Shown: one piece after another, positions 41,448-50,995 of the stretch | How positions within the stretch are numbered: the first letter of the stretch is position 1 | How the letters are laid out: every line of letters starts with the position of its first letter | Assembly: GCA_964454005.1 (NCBI GenBank) | Contig: CAYVQE010000005.1 | Coordinates: 1 to 64,000, forward strand | Direction: 5' to 3' | Length of the DNA: 64,000 bases | Source: CAYVQE01 sp964454005 | GTDB taxonomy: Bacteria; Myxococcota; B64-G9 | Notes under the pieces: generated by a model | Told to the model about the DNA's origin: nothing | What the model saw: only the letters and a program-made list of their open reading frames with translations | Database searches by the model: none | Translations under genes and position numbers: made by a program

Positions 41448-43802
41448 ATGGCAGCCAAAACGGTGTTTGTGTTGTTCCATGTCGCCTTCGCTGCTGCGGT
41501 CTGGTCGGTCGCCGGGCCGGCGGCGGCCGGTGGCCTGGGCAGGGGTGGAGAAGCGGAGCGGGCAGAGGCGGGTGGCTCGGAAGAAAACGCGGAGGAGGAA
41601 GGCGGCGAAAGGAGCGGCGGGGACGAGGCCGAAAAGGCCGAAAAGGCCGAGGAGTCCGATGAGGCCGAGGCGGCAGAGGGGGTCGAAGGGGCCGAAGGGG
41701 GCGAAGGGACGCGGTCCGGGCCTGGGGCGGCGGCCGAGACGGTGGTGATCACGGCCAGCCGGGGCGAGCAGAAACGCTTTTCCGCGCGGCGGTCCATCGC
41801 GGTGGTCGAGCGGCGCGAGCTGGATCGGCGCCAGGTGCGCTCGGCGCCCGCGGCGCTGGCCGAGGTGCCGGGGGTATTTCTGCAGCAGACCAACCGCGGC
41901 GCCGGGGCGCCCTTCATCCGCGGTCTGGTGGGACCGCAGAACCTGATCCTGATCGACGGCATCCGCTTCAACACCGCCAGCCACCGCACCGGGCCCAACC
42001 AGTACCTGGCCCTGATCGGGCCCTTCGGCTTGCAGCGGCTGGAGGTCGTGCGCGGGCCCTCGTCGGTGCTCTACGGCAACGGGGCCATGGGCGGCGTGAT
42101 CCAGGCCATGACCCGCCGGCCGCCGGTGCACCGCGGCGGCTGGCGGTTTGGCGGCCGTGCCCAGGGCACCTTCTCCAGCGCCGATCGCACCACCGGCGGG
42201 GGCTTCGAGGCCTGGGCCAGCGGCGGCGGTCTGGCGCTGCAGGCCGGCCTGGAGGTCCACTCCTTCGGTGAGCTGCGCGCCGGCGGCGGCGCCGAGCAAC
42301 CGGTGTCGGACTACCTGGCCAGCTACGGCCGGCTGAAGCTGATCTACGCCCCCCAGCCTGGCTGGTCGGCCAGCGCCAGCCTGCTGGTGGCCGGCTTGCG
42401 CGATGCCGGCCGGGCCGATCAGCTCGGCCGCGGCGATCTGCGCTTCTACGACAACGACGACGTGTTGGCCGCGGTGGTGCTGCGCCACCGCGGTGGCGAT
42501 CTGTTCAAGCGCATGCGCCTGAGCCTGTCCTTCCAGCGCCTGGCCGAGCGGGTCGACCGCTACAGCTGCGCCGTGGGCCCCGAGGGCACCCTGCGCGATC
42601 GAGCGGCCTGTCTGGCGCTGGCGGCCGAGACGATCACCCGCCGCCGGCGCTACGCCGACGCGGTCGACGTGATCGGAGCCGACGGCAATCTGGGCCTCGA
42701 CCTGTGGCAGGGCCGGCTGCGGCTGGATGCCGGCGGCGAGTTCTACCAGGACCTGGTGACCTCGACCCTCGAGCAGGCCACGGCCGAAGACGACTTCGTC
42801 TTCGAAGATCGGCCGCGGGGCAACTACAGCGACGGCTCGACCTACTCCTCGTTGGGGCTGTATCTGCACGCCGCCGCCGATCTGCTCGAGCTGGGCCGAG
42901 ACAACTGGTTGGTGGCCTCGGCCGGGCTACGGTACTCGCACTTCGGCGCCGGCGCCGAGCAGGTGCCCGAGCTGGGCAACGTCGACTACGACCACGACGG
43001 GCTGGTCGGCTCGGCCGGGCTGCAGCTGCTGCGGCCGGGGCGCTACAACGTCTACTTCACCTTCGTCCAGGGCTTCCGGGCGCCCAACCTGCAGGAGACC
43101 ACCGTGTTGGGCGACACCGGCGACCGCTTCGAGATCCCCAACCCGGAGCTGGGACCCGAGCTGTCGAACACCCTGGAGCTGGGTGCGCGGTTGAACATCG
43201 AGCCGGCCTGGCTGGAAGCGGCTTACTTCTACAGCTTCCTGGAGGACGCCATCACCCAGCAGCCCACCAGCTACGAGGGCCGTACGACGGTGGACGGCAA
43301 GCCGGTCACCCGGCTGGTCAACGGCGACCACGGCGCCATTCAGGGCGCCGAGTTCAGCCTGGGCCTGCGCTGGTGGCGGCTGGAGGCCCGGGCCCAGGCG
43401 ACCTGGACCGAGGGCCAGGTGACCACCGAGCGCGGCACCTTCCCGGCGCGGCGCATCCCGCCGCTGTTCGGCCGGGTAGGGCTGCGCACCCGCCAGCCCG
43501 ACCAGCCCTGGTTCGTCGAGCTGTTCGTGCGCTGGGCGCTGCGCCAGGATCGGCTGCACCCGGCGGACGCGGCCGATGTGCGCATCTGCGAGACCGCTCC
43601 CTACAGCGGGCTGCTGCGCGATCCCTGCGACGGCACCGCCGGCTGGTGGACCCTGAACCTGCGCGCCGGGCTGCGGCTCGACGAGCGCTTCCGGCTCGAT
43701 CTGCAGCTGGCCAACATGACCGACACCCGCTACCGGTTGCACGGCTCCGGCTTCGACGCCCCCGGCTTCGACCTACGCTTCTCGCTCACTGCGAAGCTGT
43801 GA
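41448..43802 (+). CDS. TonB-dependent outer-membrane receptor
   Basis: A 784-residue receptor. A signal peptide (about 1-27) leads into an unusual Glu/Ala/Gly tract (about 28-95) with repeated EAEKAEKAEES-like units, then the TonB box ETVVITASRG. The plug (about 105-235) has VPGVFLQQTNRGAGAPFIRGL and GPSSVLYGNGAMGGVI, and the 22-strand barrel ends in LRFSLTAKL. It should import a siderophore, cobalamin or similar ligand. A corrinoid ligand would suit the B12-dependent genes in the window, but the ligand is unknown. No TonB/ExbBD genes adjoin it. Confidence 0.93.
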   Translation: MAAKTVFVLFHVAFAAAVWSVAGPAAAGGLGRGGEAERAEAGGSEENAEEEGGERSGGDEAEKAEKAEESDEAEAAEGVEGAEGGEGTRSGPGAAAETVVITASRGEQKRFSARRSIAVVERRELDRRQVRSAPAALAEVPGVFLQQTNRGAGAPFIRGLVGPQNLILIDGIRFNTASHRTGPNQYLALIGPFGLQRLEVVRGPSSVLYGNGAMGGVIQAMTRRPPVHRGGWRFGGRAQGTFSSADRTTGGGFEAWASGGGLALQAGLEVHSFGELRAGGGAEQPVSDYLASYGRLKLIYAPQPGWSASASLLVAGLRDAGRADQLGRGDLRFYDNDDVLAAVVLRHRGGDLFKRMRLSLSFQRLAERVDRYSCAVGPEGTLRDRAACLALAAETITRRRRYADAVDVIGADGNLGLDLWQGRLRLDAGGEFYQDLVTSTLEQATAEDDFVFEDRPRGNYSDGSTYSSLGLYLHAAADLLELGRDNWLVASAGLRYSHFGAGAEQVPELGNVDYDHDGLVGSAGLQLLRPGRYNVYFTFVQGFRAPNLQETTVLGDTGDRFEIPNPELGPELSNTLELGARLNIEPAWLEAAYFYSFLEDAITQQPTSYEGRTTVDGKPVTRLVNGDHGAIQGAEFSLGLRWWRLEARAQATWTEGQVTTERGTFPARRIPPLFGRVGLRTRQPDQPWFVELFVRWALRQDRLHPADAADVRICETAPYSGLLRDPCDGTAGWWTLNLRAGLRLDERFRLDLQLANMTDTRYRLHGSGFDAPGFDLRFSLTAKL

Positions 43803-43929
43803 GCGAATCCTCTCGGAAACCGGCTTTCTCGTCCCAGCCGCACGGGCGGGCATGAAGCCCGCCTGCGTCCCGAAGGGTCTTGAGCGGGAACCGTTTGCCG
43901 ACATGGCCTTCGGTCGCAGAGGCTTCACC

Positions 43930-44214
43930 TCACAAGAAATCGGCCTCGCGGGTCTCCAGGGTCTTGCGGCTGAAGTTCTGCTCGGGCAGGCGGAAGGAGC
44001 GGAACTTGGCGCGGATGCGTTTGAGGAAGAACATCAGCTGCGGCGCCTTGACCCGACCCTCGACGTCCAGATCGTCGAAGCGGTAGACGCGCACCGAGCC
44101 GGCGCGCTGTCGCGGTCCGGCGGCGGTGGCGGCGCCGGCGGCCAGCAGTCCGGCCAGCAGTCCGGCCAGCAGCCCGGCCATCCAGGGGCGCCGGCGGGGA
44201 CGCGTTCGGTTCAC
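43930..44214 (-). CDS. Small exported protein of the Glt-like block
   Basis: A 94-residue protein with an N-terminal signal that contains LLAGLLAGLLAAG, encoded by a 12-bp tandem repeat. The mature part, VRVYRFDDLDVEGRVKAPQL followed by MFFLKRIRAKF, resembles short conserved proteins found downstream of GltE-like TPR lipoproteins. It overlaps that gene by 4 nt (start 44214, stop of neighbour 44211). The role is unknown; it is probably periplasmic. Confidence 0.7.
   Translation of the reverse strand: MNRTRPRRRPWMAGLLAGLLAGLLAAGAATAAGPRQRAGSVRVYRFDDLDVEGRVKAPQLMFFLKRIRAKFRSFRLPEQNFSRKTLETREADFL
44140..44175. repeat. 12-bp tandem repeat, three copies
   Basis: Three in-frame copies of GGCCAGCAGTCC (the last ends CCC) encode the LLAG repeat in the signal peptide of the small Glt-block protein. 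Gain or loss of a unit would change signal length by four residues without shifting frame. Confidence 0.7.
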
Positions 44215-45374
44215 GGCTCACCTCCCGCCTTTTCGGGACAGGCCTCGGGATGGGACAGGCGCAGGTCTTCCAGGCGGCCGCGGGCACGCTCGGCCAGCTT
44301 CTCGCTGGCGCGGCCCGAGCCGAGGAAGCGCTGGAATGCCTCGCAGGCCCAGCCCGGCTTGTCGCGGTGGTTCATGTACAGCAGGCCCAGGTTGAACAGG
44401 GTCTCGGGGTGGCTGGCGTCCAGGCCCAGGATCTGCTGGTAGGCCTTCTCGGCCCGCTTGTGGTGGCCCAGGCCGCGCTCGGCCACCGCCGCGCCGACCA
44501 GTGCCGGCAGGGTGCCTGGCACCCGTTGGGCCACCTGGCGGTAGAGCCGCGCCGCCCGGCGGTAGTCGCCGTTGTCCATGTAGACGCCGGCCGCGTTCAG
44601 CCCCGCCTCGAGCAGCGGCGGTTCGGCGCGCCAGGCCTGCTCGAACATCTCCAGCGCCCGCTGCACCTCGCCCGATTTCAATCGCGCCAGGCCCAGGTTG
44701 TTGAGCACCCGCGGGTCGTCCGGCTCGAGTTCCAGCGCCCGGCGGAACAGATCGGCGGCCATGGCGTGCTTGCCCTGCTCGGAGAAGGTGGTGGCCAAGT
44801 TGTTGTAGGCCAGCACCTGCTCGGGATCGCGGTCCAGCACGTAGCGCGCCTGCTCGATGGCCTTTTCGTAGGCGCCTCGCATCCGGTAGAGCACGGCCAG
44901 GTTGTTGCGCGCGGCCAGATCCTCGGTGTGCAGCTCGACGAAGCCCTCGAGCAGGTCGACCGCGTCGACCAGCCGATCGTGGCGGCGGTAGAGGGCGGCC
45001 AGGTTGAACAGGGTGCGCCGATGCTGGGGCCGCACCTCCAGCGCCGCGCGGTAGGCCGCCTCGGCGCGCTGTGGATCGTTGCCGCGGGTGAACAGCACGC
45101 CCAGGTTGTAGTGGGCGGTGAAGAAGTCCGGCTTCAGCTCCACCGCCCGCTCCAGCGCGGCCACCGCTTGGTGGTAATCGGCCTTGCGCCCCGAGAGCAA
45201 GGCCACCCCGCGGTTGAAGGTCTGCACCGCCTCGCGCTCGCGGGCGACGGTCGCGCGGTCGGGCGACTTGACCACCTCGCGCTTGGCCGGACAACCGGCG
45301 GCGGCTAGGCCCAGCAGGGCCGCCAGCCACATCGCGGGCGGCCAGCAGCCGCGGCTTCGGCCGCAGGGGTTCAT
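44211..45374 (-). CDS. GltE/AglT-like TPR lipoprotein
   Basis: A 387-residue lipoprotein with lipobox GLAAAGC, then nine or so TPR units (AVAALERAVELKPDFFTAHYN, RTLFNLAALYRRHDRLVDAV, VLAYNNLATTFSEQGKHAMA, TLFNLGLLYMN). This matches the architecture of GltE/AglT, the outer-membrane-anchored TPR protein of Myxococcus gliding. The longer open frame upstream runs out of phase through the next gene. Its ATG overlaps the stop of the large TPR protein. Confidence 0.82.
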   Translation of the reverse strand: MNPCGRSRGCWPPAMWLAALLGLAAAGCPAKREVVKSPDRATVAREREAVQTFNRGVALLSGRKADYHQAVAALERAVELKPDFFTAHYNLGVLFTRGNDPQRAEAAYRAALEVRPQHRRTLFNLAALYRRHDRLVDAVDLLEGFVELHTEDLAARNNLAVLYRMRGAYEKAIEQARYVLDRDPEQVLAYNNLATTFSEQGKHAMAADLFRRALELEPDDPRVLNNLGLARLKSGEVQRALEMFEQAWRAEPPLLEAGLNAAGVYMDNGDYRRAARLYRQVAQRVPGTLPALVGAAVAERGLGHHKRAEKAYQQILGLDASHPETLFNLGLLYMNHRDKPGWACEAFQRFLGSGRASEKLAERARGRLEDLRLSHPEACPEKAGGEP

Positions 45375-48300
45375 TCGGCCTCCTCGGCGGCGCCGGCCGG
45401 CGGCAACGGCGGCGGCTCGCGCCGCTCGAGCGCCAGGCCGAAATCGGTAAACGAATCGGCCCAGCGGGGGTTCGGGCGCACCTCGGGCTCGGGCGGGAAA
45501 CGGGCCGGATCCAGCTGGCGCAACCGCTCGACGGTGCGGCGGGTCCAGACGCTGTAGTAGGCGTGCTTCAGCGCCACCCGGTGGCTGACGGTGAAGGCAT
45601 TGAGGGCCTTGTCCTCGATGGGGAAGGCCAGCGATTGCAGTTCCTGGCGGTAGACCTCGAGTTCGCGCGGGCTGAGCCCTTCGGGCATGGGCGCGTTGTA
45701 GATGGCCTTGGCGAACGCGGCGTACATGTCGCCGATGCGGAACAGCGCCGCCGAGGCCCACTCGGGGTGGCCCGCCTGGATCACGCGGGTGAACAGCGCC
45801 TCGGCCCGCTTGAGCCGGGCCGCCTTCTGGCTCAGCAGGCGGGTCAGACGTTTCATCGGCGGCCGCAGCGCGATGCGCTGGTAGGCGTCGAACTCCAGCT
45901 CGCCGAGCTGAAAGCGGCAGTGGGCGGCGGCCGCCAACTCGCCGCCTTCGGGCGCCCGCCGTGGCCGGAAGGCGGCACAGCGCTCGAACTGGCGCTCGGC
46001 CTGGCGGCGTTTGCTCTGGGCCACCAGCGCCAGGCCCAGCTGCAGGGTGGCCTCGCGCACCCGGCCCTGGCGGCGGGCGTGGCGGCGCAGGTAGTCGCGC
46101 AACACCCGCTCGGCCGCGCCGTGGTCGCCGGCGCGCACCAGCGCCTCGGCCTGGCGGAACCGGGCGGAGGGTGCCTTGGGGTGGTCGCCGAAACGGCGGC
46201 CGAACGCGGCCAGCGCGGCCGCTTCGCGCTCGGGCGCCTTGCGGGCGCGGTGCAGCAGCGAGGCCTGCAGCAGGCATTCGGCCGCCCGCCGGTCGTCGCT
46301 GAAGCGCTCGGCGAAGCGCTCGTAGGCCTCGGCCGCAGCGGCATAGTCGTACTGCTTCTCGTAAACGCCGGCGATGACGTACAGGGCATCGGCCGCGCGG
46401 GCCGGGTAGCGTTTGATCACCCGCTGGTAGCGCTCGATGGCGGCGCGCTTCTCGCCGGCCCGCTCCAGGTTGACCGCGGCGTTGAACAGCGCCTTGGGCG
46501 CCAGCTCGCTGTCCGGATAGTCGGCGACCAGTCGCTCGTACTCGCGGGCGGCCTTGACCAAGCGCTCCCGCTCGACCAGGGCGGCGGCCTGCTGGAAGAT
46601 GGCCCCGGCTGCGAACCCCGGCAGCTGCTCGCCCAGCTCGCTGGAGGCGAACCAACCCTCGTCGATGAAGCGGCGCGCCCAGCGCTCGAGCTCCCCCCAC
46701 TGCCGGTTGCGGCTGAAGCAATCCAGCGCCAGGTCGGCGGCCGGCGCGGCGAACTCGTCCGCGGGCCGCCGGCGCACCAGCGCCAGCAGGGTCTCGGCGG
46801 CCCGGTCGAAATGCCCGCGGTCGTAGTAGGTGCGGCCCAGCTCGAAGCGCAGCTGCGCCAGCTTGGGATCGTCGGCGGCGATGGCGGCATAAGCCTCGAC
46901 CGCCGCCACGAAGCCGCGCTCGGCTCGATCGAGCGGCTGGGCCTCGGCCGGCGGCTCGTCGGGCCGCTCGTCCTGGCGCCGCAGCCGGTCCCAGCTCAGC
47001 ACCGCGGCATAGGCCGCATCGCGGCGCTCCTTCGGCTCCGCCAAGGTCTCCGCCGCCTGGCGGTAGTGGCCGGCCGCGCCGGCGTAGTCGCCCAGCTCGA
47101 ACAGCACCTCGCCCAGGTAGTAGCGGATGCGCGGCGCCTCGTCGGTGTCGGCGAAGCGATCCAGGTAGGCCCCGTAGGCTGCCCGGGCCTTGCGGTAGGC
47201 CTTTTCGTCCCGGCGCTGCTGGGCTTGCTTGTGGCGCGTCAGGGCGGCGAAGCGCAGCGCCTGCTCGGCGAGCTCCAGGGCCCGATCGCGCACCGGTGGG
47301 TTCTCGGTGTGATGCTGGGCGAAGGAGGAGCCCGGCCCGTAGCGCTCGGCCAGCCGTCGGCGCTCGGCCAGGGAGCGCTCCATCTCGCCCTGGCGCTCGT
47401 AGGCCAGCGCGATGCGCAGCTGGTGCTCGGGGCTGTCCTCGGCCAGCGGAAACCGCTCGACCAGCAGCCGGTAGGAGTCGATGGCCTGGTCGTAGCGCGC
47501 CTGGCGGAAGAAGACCTGGCCCAGCCGTTCCAGCACCCGGATCGAGTACTCTTCACCGCCGACCTGGGCCATGAAGCGGTAGGCCTCGGCGGCGCCGCCG
47601 TATTCCGAAAAGGTGAAGGCCAAATCCTCCAGCGCCTCGCGTTCCAGATCGGCAGATGGGGTGGGCAGCCGCTCATCCGGCTGCTGGCGCTTGCGCTGGC
47701 GGGCCCGGGCCAGCACCCGCTTGAAGTACTCGGCCGCCTGCGCGGCGCGGTCGCGCTTGAAGTGGCACCAGGCGGTCTTGTACAGCGCCAGGTCGTACAG
47801 CGGTGAGTCGACGTGCTCGAGTACCTTGGCGTACGCCTTGAGCGCGGCGGCGAAGCGACCCTTGGCGAAGTAGTGCTCGCCGATGGCCAGGTGGGCGTCG
47901 GGCACGAAGGACGACTGCGGGAAGCGCTTCAGCAGCGAGCGGAAGATACCCAGCGCGGCCGCCTCGTCGCCCTGCTCATTGAGGGCGAAGCCGTACAGGT
48001 AGAGCACCGTGTCGCTGCGCTCGAAGTCGGGATGCTGGCGCAGGATCTCCTCGTAGACATCGAGCGAGGCGCCCAGGTCGATGCGCGGCTCGGGCGGCCG
48101 CGTCGCGCTCTGGCCCGCGCGAAAGGCGTCCAGCTCGGCCTCATAGCGGCGCATGCGTTCGAGCAGTTGGGCCTCGGCCCGCTCCCACTGCAGCTCGGCC
48201 AGGCGGAACAGGGCGTCGGCCCGTTGCAGCGCGTCCGGGTGGCGTTCGAGAAAGGCCTCGATCAGCGCGATGGCCCGATCGCGCTGGCGAGCGAGCTCGG

Positions 48301-48463
48301 CCTCGCGCCGCTGCATCTGCTGCTCCAGCCAGCCGGGCTGTCCGGGCTGCAGCGGGCAGCGCCCCGGCGGCTGCGGCCCGGCGGGATCGGCCTGACCGAC
48401 GGCGGCCAGCGACAAGGCGAGCGCGGTGACGATGGCGCGCAGCGCTGTGCTACTCGTACTCAT
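45371..48463 (-). CDS. Large periplasmic TPR protein, GltD/AgmU-like
   Basis: A 1030-residue exported protein with a cleavable signal (ALRAIVTALALSLAAVGQA) and TPR-type repeats along nearly the whole length (DTVLYLYGFALNEQGDEAAA, HLAIGEHYFAKGRFAAAL, RYYLGEVLFELGDYAGAAGHY, ADALYVIAGVYEKQYDYAAA). Length and organisation fit GltD/AgmU, a periplasmic scaffold of the Glt complex. It overlaps the GltC-like gene by 14 nt. The C-terminal part is less repetitive and may bind partners. Assignment to GltD rests on architecture and gene order. Confidence 0.82.
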   Translation of the reverse strand: MSTSSTALRAIVTALALSLAAVGQADPAGPQPPGRCPLQPGQPGWLEQQMQRREAELARQRDRAIALIEAFLERHPDALQRADALFRLAELQWERAEAQLLERMRRYEAELDAFRAGQSATRPPEPRIDLGASLDVYEEILRQHPDFERSDTVLYLYGFALNEQGDEAAALGIFRSLLKRFPQSSFVPDAHLAIGEHYFAKGRFAAALKAYAKVLEHVDSPLYDLALYKTAWCHFKRDRAAQAAEYFKRVLARARQRKRQQPDERLPTPSADLEREALEDLAFTFSEYGGAAEAYRFMAQVGGEEYSIRVLERLGQVFFRQARYDQAIDSYRLLVERFPLAEDSPEHQLRIALAYERQGEMERSLAERRRLAERYGPGSSFAQHHTENPPVRDRALELAEQALRFAALTRHKQAQQRRDEKAYRKARAAYGAYLDRFADTDEAPRIRYYLGEVLFELGDYAGAAGHYRQAAETLAEPKERRDAAYAAVLSWDRLRRQDERPDEPPAEAQPLDRAERGFVAAVEAYAAIAADDPKLAQLRFELGRTYYDRGHFDRAAETLLALVRRRPADEFAAPAADLALDCFSRNRQWGELERWARRFIDEGWFASSELGEQLPGFAAGAIFQQAAALVERERLVKAAREYERLVADYPDSELAPKALFNAAVNLERAGEKRAAIERYQRVIKRYPARAADALYVIAGVYEKQYDYAAAAEAYERFAERFSDDRRAAECLLQASLLHRARKAPEREAAALAAFGRRFGDHPKAPSARFRQAEALVRAGDHGAAERVLRDYLRRHARRQGRVREATLQLGLALVAQSKRRQAERQFERCAAFRPRRAPEGGELAAAAHCRFQLGELEFDAYQRIALRPPMKRLTRLLSQKAARLKRAEALFTRVIQAGHPEWASAALFRIGDMYAAFAKAIYNAPMPEGLSPRELEVYRQELQSLAFPIEDKALNAFTVSHRVALKHAYYSVWTRRTVERLRQLDPARFPPEPEVRPNPRWADSFTDFGLALERREPPPLPPAGAAEEAE

Positions 48464-50327
48464 CCGGCCACAGCTCTCCGTCGTAGGGCCAGTACTCGCT
48501 CTGGTCGTCGAGCAGGCCCGCCTCGGCCAGCTCGCGCAACAGGCTCAGCGGGTAGCGGCCGAGCGCCAGGTTCTGCACCTCGGTCTCGAGCGCCTGCTTG
48601 CGCGCGGTGACCGTATCGATCCGGCCCAGGGCCGAGCGCCGGGCCCAGCCAGCCACCCGCCGCGCGCATCGCCGCCGGCGGTCTTCGGCCGTCTGCACCA
48701 GCAAACGCCCGGCCCGGGTGCGCAGGCCGACCAGCGTCCGGATCGACCGGTCGAGCCAGGCCCGCTCGGCCTTCAGGTAGCCCACCGGAACCGACCCGCC
48801 GGCGGCGGCGGTCACCGGCCCCGCGGGCGGCCGGCCGCCGAGCACCGCCGCCAGGGCGCGGTCGGCCCGGGCGGCGGCCTGCTGCACCTCGGCCTGCAGC
48901 CGGTGCAGCGCCTCGAGCTTGGACTGCTCGTTTTCGGCCCGGCCCAGCCGGGCGCGCAGATCGGCCAGGCGTTGTTCGAGGCCGCGGGCCCGGGAGCGGG
49001 TACGCCGCAGCCGGTCGGCCAGCGCCGCGGCCGGCCGCGGCCGTTGCCGGCGCGGCATGCCCGAACCGACCCGGGCCAGCTCGGCCCGCAGCCAGCGGCT
49101 GCGGCCCAGGCTCTCGGCCAGCCCTGCCCACAGCCGCTGCGTCCGCGCCTCGGCGCGGCTGGGCGGCACCCAGGCGCGGACTTGCCGCGGCAGCCGCTGG
49201 GTGCCGGCCGGGTCGGCCACTGCGGCTGCCAGGGATGTCTGGCGCTGCTCGATGCGCTCGAACAGCGCCTGGGCCTGGTCGAACAGGCAGTCGCCCAGCA
49301 GGGCGTAGCCGAGCAGCAGCCGCGCCATAGGCGCCTCGGCCAGCCCGGGGGCGGTGAGCAGCAGCCGGCGCAGTTGGTGGCGGGACCGGCCCAGCGCATC
49401 CAGCCGGTAGAGCGACCAGGCCTTCTCGTAGCGCGCCCGTTCGACCGCCCGCGCATCGCCCGCCACCTGGTCGTAGGTGGCGATGGCCCGGGCGTGGTCG
49501 CCGCGGTCGTGGCGCAGCCGGGCCAGCGCCAGCCAGGCGTGGGCCACCACCCGCTCGGCGTCGGCCGACAGATAGAAGGTGGTCTGCCGGCGGCCGCCGC
49601 CGCGCACCAGCGCGCAGAAATCTTCCTCGGCCCGTTCGCGCTCGCCGTGGGCCAGGGCGTCGAGCCCGGCCAGGTAGCGGGCCGCGGCGAACAACCGGCT
49701 GGAACGGCCGACCTCGTCGAGCGCCGCTCGGGCCTGCTCGCGGTGGCCCAGCTGCACCAGGGCCTTGCCCCGCAGGTAGGCCAGCTCATCGGCCTCGGCC
49801 GGTTCGGGTTCGAAGCCCAGCTGGCGCAGCGCTTCCAGGGTTTGCGGGATCCGATCGGCGCGCAGCGACAGGTCGACCAGCTTGCGAAAGGCCGGCGCGC
49901 GAAAGTGCGACGGGGGCCGGCGGCGGATCAGCTCCAGCAGCAGGCCGCGGGCGCTGGCCAGGGCGGATTGGCGTTCGAGGGCTCCGGCCAAATGGTAGCG
50001 CAGGTTGTCGTGGGCCGGGCTGCCGGCCAGCGGGCGGAAGGCCGGATCGAGCAGTACCGCACCGAAGCGGGCGGCCGTGGAGCGGGCGCCGCCGTCGAGG
50101 TAGACCGCCTCGCCGGCGCGCAGCACCGCCTGCAGCCGCTCGGCGCCGGCCGGCGGGCCGATGCGGTCGTTCTGGCGCAGCCAGGTCAACAGGGCCGCGC
50201 CCGGGTCGGCTCCGGGCGACGGCAACGGCGCCGGGCCGGCGACCGCCGGTGCCGCCGGGCCGAGCAAGGTGCAGGCGGCCAGCAGCCCGGCCAGGCGCCG
50301 CCGTCGGATGGGCCGCACGCAGCTCAA
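48450..50327 (-). CDS. GltC-like periplasmic TPR protein
   Basis: A 625-residue exported protein. After a signal (about 1-30) come TPR-like helices (about 50-340), a coiled-coil stretch (about 410-490), and a C-terminus ending EYWPYDGELWPDEYE, which resembles the conserved acidic aromatic end of GltC proteins. GltC binds GltD-type proteins and outer-membrane barrels in Myxococcus. The start overlaps the next upstream stop by 4 nt. Function is inferred from homology of layout. Confidence 0.8.
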   Translation of the reverse strand: MSCVRPIRRRRLAGLLAACTLLGPAAPAVAGPAPLPSPGADPGAALLTWLRQNDRIGPPAGAERLQAVLRAGEAVYLDGGARSTAARFGAVLLDPAFRPLAGSPAHDNLRYHLAGALERQSALASARGLLLELIRRRPPSHFRAPAFRKLVDLSLRADRIPQTLEALRQLGFEPEPAEADELAYLRGKALVQLGHREQARAALDEVGRSSRLFAAARYLAGLDALAHGERERAEEDFCALVRGGGRRQTTFYLSADAERVVAHAWLALARLRHDRGDHARAIATYDQVAGDARAVERARYEKAWSLYRLDALGRSRHQLRRLLLTAPGLAEAPMARLLLGYALLGDCLFDQAQALFERIEQRQTSLAAAVADPAGTQRLPRQVRAWVPPSRAEARTQRLWAGLAESLGRSRWLRAELARVGSGMPRRQRPRPAAALADRLRRTRSRARGLEQRLADLRARLGRAENEQSKLEALHRLQAEVQQAAARADRALAAVLGGRPPAGPVTAAAGGSVPVGYLKAERAWLDRSIRTLVGLRTRAGRLLVQTAEDRRRRCARRVAGWARRSALGRIDTVTARKQALETEVQNLALGRYPLSLLRELAEAGLLDDQSEYWPYDGELWPDEYE

Positions 50328-50962
50328 TCCACCGGCTCCGTCTCGCTCTGGGCGTGGAATTCCACCTCCCAGGCGACCTCGGGCCGGTCGCCGCGCAGCG
50401 CCTCGGCGTCCGGCGCCTCGCCGTCCTGCTCGGCCTCGAACTCCACCCGGGTCACGGCCTGGGCGCGCAGGTGGACGGCCAACCCGGCCGCCGCGGTATA
50501 GGCCGGCACGGTCGCCGGCGTACCGTCCGGCCCGCGGGCCCAGAGCCGCACCTCGACCACGTGGCGGCCCGGCGGCAGGTGGCCGTCGAACAGCGCCAGC
50601 GCCTGGGCGCTGGGCGCCTGCTCGAACTCGCGCCGGTGGGCCAGCTCGCCGTCGAGGCGCATCTCCACCGCGGCCAGCCGAAAGGGCGACTCCAACTCAC
50701 CGCGGTAGCGCACCTCGAGCCGGGCGTCGTAGAGCTTCTCGGCCAGCAGCGCCAGCCGGGACTCGGCCGCCAACAGCGCGTCGCGGGCCCGGGAGTGCTC
50801 GAGTTCGAGCTCGGCCAGAGCGCGGGCGTCGAGTTCAGGTGCGGCCGGCTCCGATTCGGCCGGCGGCGCGTCGTCGGGCCCGGCGATCGTGCGGCCAGCG
50901 GTCAGCGCCAGCAGCGCCCCGGTGCCCAGCAGCAATCCCATCGACCAGGTTCTCGTGCGCAT
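50324..50962 (-). CDS. Periplasmic protein of the Glt-like block
   Basis: A 212-residue exported protein (signal about 1-27). After a Pro/Ala/Glu linker there is a short coiled coil (about 45-75) and an Ig-like beta domain (MRLDGELAHRREF, LPPGRHVVEVRLWARG). Comparable coiled-coil plus beta-sandwich proteins occur in gliding loci beside GltC. No catalytic motif is visible. It lies between a barrel gene (33 nt away) and GltC. Confidence 0.7.
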   Translation of the reverse strand: MRTRTWSMGLLLGTGALLALTAGRTIAGPDDAPPAESEPAAPELDARALAELELEHSRARDALLAAESRLALLAEKLYDARLEVRYRGELESPFRLAAVEMRLDGELAHRREFEQAPSAQALALFDGHLPPGRHVVEVRLWARGPDGTPATVPAYTAAAGLAVHLRAQAVTRVEFEAEQDGEAPDAEALRGDRPEVAWEVEFHAQSETEPVD

Positions 50963-50995
50963 GTCGTTCTCCGTCGTCGCCTGCGGCGGTCGGCC

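Noticed and set aside
41628..41680. Possible simple-sequence phase-variation tract in the TonB receptor
   Set aside because: The units are imperfect and their lengths are multiples of three, so slippage would alter length but not switch expression.
44211..46721. 836-codon frame that would extend the GltE-like lipoprotein
   Set aside because: The upstream 449 codons are out of frame with the real large TPR gene and show no homology. The lipoprotein signal at 45374 marks the true start.
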